Shown: positions 23,161 through 29,175 of the stretch, piece by piece
Layout of the letters: every line of letters begins with the position of its first letter
Position numbering within the stretch: the stretch's first letter is position 1
Assembly: GCA_029862975.1 (NCBI GenBank)
Contig: JAOTWP010000018.1
Span: forward strand, 1 to 43,633
Direction: 5' to 3'
DNA length: 43,633 nt
Source of the DNA: Acidobacteriota bacterium
GTDB lineage: Bacteria > Acidobacteriota > Thermoanaerobaculia > Multivoradales > JAHEKO01
Notes under the pieces: model-generated
The model's database searches: none
What the model was told of the DNA's origin: nothing
The model's input: only the letters and a program-made list of their open reading frames with translations
Made by a program: the position numbers and the translations under genes

Positions 23161-26100
23161 TCAGGGCACGACGGCCGACCAGGCGCTGGTATCGCCGGAC
23201 TCGAACCCGTCGGCGAAGATCCCGCTGGGCGCCTGAGCGCAGTAGGCGGCCCCGGTGCCGGTCTGTCCGCTCTGGTTCCAGGCGCCACCCCAGACGAGCA
23301 TCTGGTCGCCGGTCCACACGCTGGTCTGCGAATGCCGCGGGAACGGGACGGCGGCGCCCGTGCTGGTGGGCGTCCAGCCGTCCGCGGCCGGGTCGTAGCG
23401 GCCGCCGGTGTCGAAGTTGCCGCCGCCGTCGCTACCTCCCCAGACGATCATCTCCGCGCCGCTCCACTCCGTCGAGTGGCGGAAGCGCGCCGCGGGGGCG
23501 CCGAGGCCGGCGAGGGCGCTCCAGCTGTCGGTCGCCGGCGAGTAGCGCGCTCCGTCGCCCAGGGGACCGGAGGCGTTCTCCCCGCCCCAGACGATCATCT
23601 CGTCGCCGGTCCATTCGACGGTGTGGTGGCGCCTCGGGTCCGGGGCCCCGGCGAGGCTCGTCGGCGCCCAGCTGTCGGTCGCCGGGTCGTAGCGGCCCCC
23701 GGTGTCGGTCTCGCCGCCCGCTCCCGTCCAGCCGCCCCAGATGATCATCTCGGAGCCCGTCCAGACCGCGAGGGTCTCGGTCGCCGAGCTCGTGGCGGTG
23801 CGCGCCGAGGGCGCGCCGACCGTGCTGGTCGGGGTCCACGAGTCGGTCGCCGGGTCGTAGCGGCCGCCGGTGTTGAAGTAGGGCGTGCTACAGCCGGCGC
23901 AGCCGCCCCAGACGATCATCTCGGTGCCCGTCCAGACGCCCGACTGGTTCAACCGCGGCTGCGGCGCGCCGGCCGTGCTCATGGGCGTCCAGGAATCGGA
24001 GACCACGTCGTAGCGCTCGCCGGTGTTCGAGGCGCCCACTCCGGCCTCGCTGCCGCCCCAGACGAGCATCTCGGACCCGGTCCAGACCGCCGTCGGCCGA
24101 TCGCGGCCCCGGCCACCGAACGGATTGACCTCGACCCAGTGGTCGGTCGCCGGATCGTAACGGGCGCCGTCGTTCGACGCCCCGGCCCCACCCCAGAGGA
24201 TCATCTCGGCGCCCGTCCACACGGCGCTGTGGTTGATCCGCGCCACGGGTCCGGTCTCGAGCGAGGTCGGCACCCAGCTGTCCGTCGCCGGATCGTAGCG
24301 CCCGCCGCTCGACAGCTCGGCCTGACACTCGCCGCCCGTGCAGCCGCCCCAGAGAATCATCTCCTCGCCCGTCCAGATCGCCGTGTGCGCCGCGTGGTAG
24401 GGCGCCCCGACCTCGCTCGTGGCCGTCCAGGCATCGAGCGCCGGGTCGTAGCGGCCGCCGGTCGCGGTCTGGAACGAGCATTCGTCGTGGGTGCAGCCAC
24501 CGTGGAGAATCATCTCCTCGCCGGTCCAGATCGCCGTGTGCCGGTAGCGCGCGAAGGGCTCGTTCGCGCCGCTCGTCGGGGACCAGGTGTCGGCAGCCAG
24601 ATCGTACCGCGCGCCGCCGGCGATGAACTCGAAGCAGCCGTCGGTCCGGCAGCCGCCGAAGACCAGGATCTCGCTGCCGGTGGAGACCGCGCTGTGAAAC
24701 ATGCGGGCCTCGGGCGCGTTCGTCGTGGTCATCGCGGTCCAGCCGTCGGTCACCGGGTCGTAGCGGGCGCCGTCGTTCAGGGCGTTGGCGGGCGGGGGGC
24801 CCTCACCGGCCCAGACGACCATCTCGCTGCCCGTCCAGTTGCTGGTGTGGAACTGCCGCGGGCTCGGCGCACCGACCGTGCTGGTCGCGATCCAGGAATC
24901 GGAGGCAGGGTCGTAGCGCCCGCCGCTGTCGAGGTAGGCGCCGCAAGCCATGGTATCGCCGCAGCCGCCCCAGACGATCATCTCGCTGCCCGTCCACACG
25001 GCGGTGTGCAGACCCCGGGGGCTCGGCGCGCCGGCCGTGCTCGTCGCGGTCCACGCGTCCGTCACGGGGTCGTAACGGGCCCCCGTGTTGACCGCATTCA
25101 CGGTGCCGGTGCCATGGAACCCGCCCCAGACGATCATCTCGCTGCCCGTCCAGACGCCCGCCGAGACCATGTTTCCTTCCGGATGGCCGGTGGTGCTGAC
25201 CGGGTGCCAAACGTCTAGGGCGGGGTCGTAGCGACCGCCCGGCTCGGCCGCGCCGAAGACGTCGCGATTGCCCCAGACCAGCATCTCGGCGCCGGTCCAC
25301 ACCGCGACGTGGCCCACCTTGCCGGCGGGCAGATAGCGCATCGGGCTCCAGCTGTCGTCCGGGCAGGCGCCGGCGATCCGCGGGAGCCGCAGCTCCGGCT
25401 CGTTCCAGCTCGGCTCCGCCGGCAAGGCCCGCCGCGCCTCGGACCACCACTCGTGGAAGGGCACCTTCGGCCAGGCGACCTCGGCGACCCGCAGGCGGCC
25501 CGGCTGGCTCTCGAGCACGGCGACGACGAAGAACCGGTCCGGGTCCTCGCGCAGAGGACTGCGCCCGAGACCGCGTTCGAGACCGCGTTCGAGAAACAGG
25601 CTCGGCGAAGACAGCAGTCGCTCGTCGCCGCCGAGGTCCAGCAGCCGAGCCAGGTGCCGCAGCGCCTGATCCCAGCCCCGCTGGTCGAACCGCCGCTCGT
25701 CCGGCTGCGCGGCGGGCTCCTGCCAGCCCTCGGGGTCCAGGATCCAGACGCTCTCGGAGTAGTCGCCGTTGAGCAGCCGCATCCCCTCGCGACCGCCGCT
25801 GCGGTCGAGCTCCTCCTGCGCCTGCCCGCGCACCGCCTCGTGGAAGCGCCCGTCGAACGCGTACCAGCTCCGAATCAGCCGGTCGGCCAGCAGCGGCCGC
25901 GCGAGGCACTCCGCGATCACCCCGGGATCGTCGCCGAGGGCCGCCCACAGCTCGCGCAGCGTCTCCGGCGCCCGGGTGTTCCGTGCCATGTGCTCGATCT
26001 CGGCGCGCAGCTGGCTCTCCGTCAGCGGCCGGCTCCAGATCTCGGCCAGCGCGTTCGACTTCAGCCACGCGTCCTCGACCCTTGCCGCGAGCACGCCGGC

Positions 26101-26316
26101 CTCCAGAACGGCGGAGAGCGGCGGCTTCGGCCGCGGGTTGTCCGCCGGCCACAGCCGGTGGCGCCATCTGACCTCTTCGAGCGCCCGCTCGCAGGCCACC
26201 CTGTCCTCGAAGCTCAGCGGCGCCGCTTCGGCGGCGGCCATGCCCGGCAGCACCAGCGTCAGCGCCAGCAGCGGCCAGGGGTTCCTCCATCGGTATCGAG
26301 GGCACAGGTCTTCCAT
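23161..26316 (-). CDS. Large secreted kelch-repeat protein with helical N-domain and FADGFESG tag
   Basis: This 1051-residue exported protein has a signal peptide (NPWPLLALTLVLPGMAAAEA). Residues 35-330 form a mostly helical domain (VACERALEEVRWRHRLWP; ALAEIWSRPLTESQLRAEIE; ECLARPLLADRLIRSWYAFD). From memory this domain recurs in Acidobacteriota kelch proteins and resembles SurA-type periplasmic chaperone domains. Residues 340-1030 contain fourteen kelch units of about 50-55 residues, each with HTAVWTGSEMIVWGG and GGRYDPATDSWTPTST. Fourteen fits two seven-bladed propellers. Extra Cys pairs appear in some blades (GGCGDTMACG, GGCAGC), suggesting disulfides. It ends IFADGFESGDTSAWSAVVP. The ATG at MEDLCPRYRW gives the signal peptide; the longer ORF start is not supported. 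The ligand is unknown. Confidence 0.88.
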   Translation of the reverse strand: MEDLCPRYRWRNPWPLLALTLVLPGMAAAEAAPLSFEDRVACERALEEVRWRHRLWPADNPRPKPPLSAVLEAGVLAARVEDAWLKSNALAEIWSRPLTESQLRAEIEHMARNTRAPETLRELWAALGDDPGVIAECLARPLLADRLIRSWYAFDGRFHEAVRGQAQEELDRSGGREGMRLLNGDYSESVWILDPEGWQEPAAQPDERRFDQRGWDQALRHLARLLDLGGDERLLSSPSLFLERGLERGLGRSPLREDPDRFFVVAVLESQPGRLRVAEVAWPKVPFHEWWSEARRALPAEPSWNEPELRLPRIAGACPDDSWSPMRYLPAGKVGHVAVWTGAEMLVWGNRDVFGAAEPGGRYDPALDVWHPVSTTGHPEGNMVSAGVWTGSEMIVWGGFHGTGTVNAVNTGARYDPVTDAWTATSTAGAPSPRGLHTAVWTGSEMIVWGGCGDTMACGAYLDSGGRYDPASDSWIATSTVGAPSPRQFHTSNWTGSEMVVWAGEGPPPANALNDGARYDPVTDGWTAMTTTNAPEARMFHSAVSTGSEILVFGGCRTDGCFEFIAGGARYDLAADTWSPTSGANEPFARYRHTAIWTGEEMILHGGCTHDECSFQTATGGRYDPALDAWTATSEVGAPYHAAHTAIWTGEEMILWGGCTGGECQAELSSGGRYDPATDSWVPTSLETGPVARINHSAVWTGAEMILWGGAGASNDGARYDPATDHWVEVNPFGGRGRDRPTAVWTGSEMLVWGGSEAGVGASNTGERYDVVSDSWTPMSTAGAPQPRLNQSGVWTGTEMIVWGGCAGCSTPYFNTGGRYDPATDSWTPTSTVGAPSARTATSSATETLAVWTGSEMIIWGGWTGAGGETDTGGRYDPATDSWAPTSLAGAPDPRRHHTVEWTGDEMIVWGGENASGPLGDGARYSPATDSWSALAGLGAPAARFRHSTEWSGAEMIVWGGSDGGGNFDTGGRYDPAADGWTPTSTGAAVPFPRHSQTSVWTGDQMLVWGGAWNQSGQTGTGAAYCAQAPSGIFADGFESGDTSAWSAVVP
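23230..25330 (-). repeat. Fourteen kelch-unit coding repeats
   Basis: Roughly 150-170 bp coding units recur fourteen times inside the kelch gene, each holding a TGGACCGGC-GAGATGAT core. Codons differ between units, so this is an old protein-level repeat array rather than recent DNA amplification. Confidence 0.85.
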
Positions 26317-26459
26317 GGTGCTGTCTCTCCCTCGGAGGCCTTCGCCATCTGCGGGCGCCTCCCAGTCGAGCCGATCGTGCCCGGCCCGCGATGACACGGC
26401 GATGACAGGGTCGCCCCGCGCGCCGCCGCGCTCGAGGTCGAGGTCGAGGCGAGACGGTC

Positions 26460-27212
26460 CTACGGAAGTCTGAAGGTGAGGGTCAGGTTGTGGTAGACCG
26501 CGACCGGCTTGCCGTCGAGCGTCGCCGGCTCGAACTTCCACTGCTTGACGGCGTCGACGGCCGCCCGGTCGAGCTCCATGGGCAGGGGCTTGAGGACCTT
26601 CACGGCGGTGACGTTGCCGGCCGTGTCGATGGTGGCCTCGACGATCACGACACCCTGGATGCGGGCGCGCCGGGCGCCCCGCGTGTACTCCGGCCTGGGG
26701 CCGGACACGAGCACCGGGCGGGTCACGTCGCCTCCCACCCGGATCGGGCCCGCGAATCGGGGGGCTTCGACCGGCGGCGCGCTCGCCGGCGAGGGCGGCG
26801 AGGGCGGCTGCCCCAGGGCCGCTCGGACCTCTGCCAGCAGCGCCTGCCTGCGCGCCGCCTCGTACCCCGGCGCCGACGCGGCCAGGTGGACCAGCATCGT
26901 CTGGGCGGCCGCGGGGTCTCCGCCGTTCCTGAACGCGACGGCGATTCTGAGTCGACTACCGGCGACCGGCTCGCTCGACTCCGCGTAGCCCCCCGCGAGG
27001 AGGTGCCCGACCAGGTGACCGTACGCCGTCACGGCCTCGCTCCACCGCTCCTCGGCGAACGCCCTCTCGGCGTCCCGCTCGAGGCTCTTGGCCACCGCGG
27101 CGAACGAGGGGCTCTCTTCGGCCGTAGCCGCGACGGCTTGTCGAGCGCCCACGGCCGAGGTCGCAAGACCCAGCAGCAAGGCGAGCAGAATCGGCGATGG
27201 GCTCCTGATCAT
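26460..27212 (-). CDS. TonB-C-terminal domain (energy-transducer family) protein
   Basis: This 250-residue protein has a signal peptide or N-terminal anchor (SPILLALLLGLATSAVGA). A helical TPR-like region follows (ERDAERAFAEERWSEAVTAYGHLVG). After a proline-rich linker (PPSPPSPASAPPVEAP) comes a TonB C-terminal domain (GVVIVEATIDTAGNVTAVKVLKPLPMELDRAA, VKQWKFEPATLDGKPV). The last segment is the canonical TonB-C fold that contacts outer-membrane receptors. Because the usual cytoplasmic start and single anchoring helix are replaced by a probable cleavable signal, this is more likely a periplasmic TonB-C scaffold than a true energy transducer. It lies downstream of the Tat hydrolase gene on the same strand, separated by about 40 bp. 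Confidence 0.85.
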   Translation of the reverse strand: MIRSPSPILLALLLGLATSAVGARQAVAATAEESPSFAAVAKSLERDAERAFAEERWSEAVTAYGHLVGHLLAGGYAESSEPVAGSRLRIAVAFRNGGDPAAAQTMLVHLAASAPGYEAARRQALLAEVRAALGQPPSPPSPASAPPVEAPRFAGPIRVGGDVTRPVLVSGPRPEYTRGARRARIQGVVIVEATIDTAGNVTAVKVLKPLPMELDRAAVDAVKQWKFEPATLDGKPVAVYHNLTLTFRLP

Positions 27213-27252
27213 CGGCGGCGCTTCCCACTGGCCGGAGAACGGCCGAGCCTCC

Positions 27253-28137
27253 TCAGGCGAGATTGGCCTTGAAGAAGGCCACGGTCCGCTCCCAGGCGAG
27301 CTGCGCCGCCTTCTCGTCGTAGCGCGGCGTCGAGTTGTTGTGAAAGCCATGCCGCGTCCCGGGATAGAGGTGCCGTTCGTACCTGACCTCGTGGGCGACG
27401 AGAGCCGCCTCGAAATCCGGCCACAGCGCATTGATGCGCGGGTCGTCCTCGGCCGACTGGATCATCAACGGCGCCTTGATCCTCGCCGCGTCCTCGAGCG
27501 CCTCGGGCGGCGCCCCGTAGAACGGCACCCCGGCGGCGAGATCGCCGCCCATCTCCACGGCCAGGTAATAGGTGATGCCGCCACCCCAGCAGAAGCCCAC
27601 GGCCCCGAGCTTGCCCGTCGAGGACTCGTGGGAGCGGACGAACCGCGCGCTGTTGAGCATGTCCCGCCGCAGCGCGTCCGGATCGAGGCTCGCCTGCAGG
27701 GCGCGCCCGTCGTCGTCGTTGCCCGGATAGCCGCCGACCGGCGAGAGGCCGTCGGGCGCCAGCGCCAGGAAGCCCGCGACGGCGAATCGCCGGGCGACGT
27801 CCTCGACGTAGGGGTTCAACCCCCGGTTCTCGTGAACCACGAGGACCGCCGGAAACGGTCCTTCCCCCGCCGGCGCGACGAGGTACCCGCGCATCTCGCC
27901 GGAGGTCCCGCCGGGCGACGGATAGTCGACGTACCGGGCCGCGATGCGCTCGTCGGTGAACGAGATCGTCTGCGCCGCCGCGTAGCGCGGCAGGAGAGCC
28001 TGCGCCATGGCCAGGCCGGAAGCGCCGATCAAGGGGATGGCGCCCGCGCGCCGCAGGAACTCGCGCCGGGTGATCCGGCCGTGGCAGTACTCGTCGTAAA
28101 GGTCGTAGATTCGCGGATCGATTACCTGGGACTTCAC
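27253..28137 (-). CDS. Tat-exported dienelactone hydrolase family protein
   Basis: This 294-residue alpha/beta hydrolase carries a twin-arginine signal (RITRREFLRRAGAIPLIGASGLAMA), so it is folded before export. The catalytic triad of the dienelactone hydrolase family is visible: nucleophile Cys in GFCWGG, Asp in SAEDDPRIN and His in GTRHGFHN. VVHENRGLNPYVEDVARR is the typical oxyanion-region motif. The substrate is unknown; annotated relatives act on lactones or esters. The GTG start was chosen because GGGAGG lies 8 nt upstream; the ORF track extends farther without support. It is divergent from the toxin-antitoxin pair and followed by the TonB-C gene. Confidence 0.9.
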   Translation of the reverse strand: MKSQVIDPRIYDLYDEYCHGRITRREFLRRAGAIPLIGASGLAMAQALLPRYAAAQTISFTDERIAARYVDYPSPGGTSGEMRGYLVAPAGEGPFPAVLVVHENRGLNPYVEDVARRFAVAGFLALAPDGLSPVGGYPGNDDDGRALQASLDPDALRRDMLNSARFVRSHESSTGKLGAVGFCWGGGITYYLAVEMGGDLAAGVPFYGAPPEALEDAARIKAPLMIQSAEDDPRINALWPDFEAALVAHEVRYERHLYPGTRHGFHNNSTPRYDEKAAQLAWERTVAFFKANLA

Positions 28138-28331
28138 GGGGGTGCCTCCCGGCCGGTTCGCCTCAAGGTACAGGAAGACCGGCGGCGTCTTCAACCTCGG
28201 ATCGCCACTCTTCGCTGAATGCTCCGATCCGGCGAGCCTCGAGCTCGTCTGCCTGGACGAGCTCCTGGCCACGGCCGCGGAGCTCGCGGGCCTTCGGGTC
28301 CTGTCCTGACGGTGCAAGCCGAGACCGATTC

Positions 28332-28369
28332 TTGCCTTGTTGGTCGAATAGGACTAGTCTAACTGACCA
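28332..28369 (+). promoter_or_regulatory. Candidate promoter and operator of the toxin-antitoxin pair
   Basis: A TTGCCT (-35-like), a 17-nt spacer and TAGTCT (-10-like) end 8 nt before the antitoxin ATG. The 8-bp palindrome GACTAGTC covers the -10 region, and an outer inverted repeat TGGTC...GACCA is almost symmetric about it. Phd-type antitoxins commonly repress their own promoter through such palindromes. The -10 match is only three of six. Confidence 0.4.
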
Positions 28370-28653
28370 TGAAGACTATCTCGGTCTCCGAGCTCAAGAC
28401 GCACCTGTCGGAACAGCTCCGCGCCATCAAGAGAGGGTCTCGGGTGTTGATCACGGAGCGGGGCAAGCCGGTGGCCGAGCTGGGTCCACCGGCTTCCGCT
28501 CCAGACCGGCGGTTGGCCGATCTCCAGGCCACCGGCGTCGTGGCCATCGGCAAGCACGAGCTCGCCGCCGACTTCTGGGTGCGCTCCCGACCGCAGGACG
28601 CTCGCGGCCTGGTGCGGGAGGCTCTGCTGCAGGAACGCCGGGAAGGCCGATGA
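28369..28653 (+). CDS. Phd/YefM-family antitoxin
   Basis: This 94-residue protein opens with MKTISVSELKTHLSEQLRAIKRG, followed by VLITERGKPVAEL. This is the full DNA-binding and dimerisation signature of Phd/YefM antitoxins. The C-terminal half (DFWVRSRPQDARGLVREALLQERREG) would be the toxin-neutralising tail. It overlaps the toxin gene by 4 bp (ATGA), so translation is coupled. Autoregulation through the upstream palindrome is likely. Confidence 0.92.
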   Translation: MKTISVSELKTHLSEQLRAIKRGSRVLITERGKPVAELGPPASAPDRRLADLQATGVVAIGKHELAADFWVRSRPQDARGLVREALLQERREGR

Positions 28654-29087
28654 TCTTCTGGGACTCCTCCGCCATCGTCCCCCTGCTGGTCGAGGAGCCG
28701 GCGACCCAGACAGTCCATGACATCGTCCGCCGGGATCCCGCCATCGTCGTGTGGTGGGCGACGCGCGTCGAATGCACCTCGGCCCTTTCGCGACTCGAGC
28801 GCGAAGATCGCCTGCCCGTCGACACGGTCGACGCCGCTCGAGATCGACTGGCGGAGCTCGCGCGTAGCTGGACCGAGGTCCTGCCGACCGACGATGTCCG
28901 GAGCCAAGCCGCGAGACTGCTGCTGCGGCACGCCTTGCGGGCGGCGGATGCCCTGCAGCTGGCGGCGGCCCTGGCCTGGGGCGGCGCGGAGCCCGAGCGC
29001 CATGAGTTGTGCACTTTCGATGAGCGGCTGTCGATCGCGGCCCGGGGTGAAGGCTTTCGGCTCCTGCCTGCGGTCTCGGCGTCGTAG
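28650..29087 (+). CDS. PIN-domain toxin (VapC-like ribonuclease)
   Basis: This 145-residue PIN-domain protein has the expected acidic residues: Asp in MIFWDSSAIVPLL, Glu in TRVECTSALSRL, Asp in ALRAADALQLAAAL and Asp in LCTFDERLSIAA. Family members are Mg-dependent RNases acting on tRNA or rRNA and are neutralised by the cognate antitoxin. The ATG overlaps the antitoxin stop. The ORF track starts far upstream in the antitoxin gene; that extension is out-of-frame sequence. The pairing of a PIN toxin with a Phd-type antitoxin is common. Confidence 0.92.
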   Translation: MIFWDSSAIVPLLVEEPATQTVHDIVRRDPAIVVWWATRVECTSALSRLEREDRLPVDTVDAARDRLAELARSWTEVLPTDDVRSQAARLLLRHALRAADALQLAAALAWGGAEPERHELCTFDERLSIAARGEGFRLLPAVSAS

Positions 29088-29175
29088 AAAGCCCCGACAA
29101 TTCTCCCGGCGGAACGGGCGTGGCCAGCAGGAGGGCAGCTGGTATTCTCCACGACCCGTCGCCGATCCCCAAATC

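Noticed and set aside
23332-25218. 628-residue plus-strand ORF with repeats opposite the kelch gene
   Set aside because: Its apparent repeats simply mirror the kelch units on the minus strand.
23230-25330. Periodic DNA that could suggest a CRISPR or satellite array
   Set aside because: The units are in-frame kelch codons with variable sequence, no constant repeat or spacer structure.
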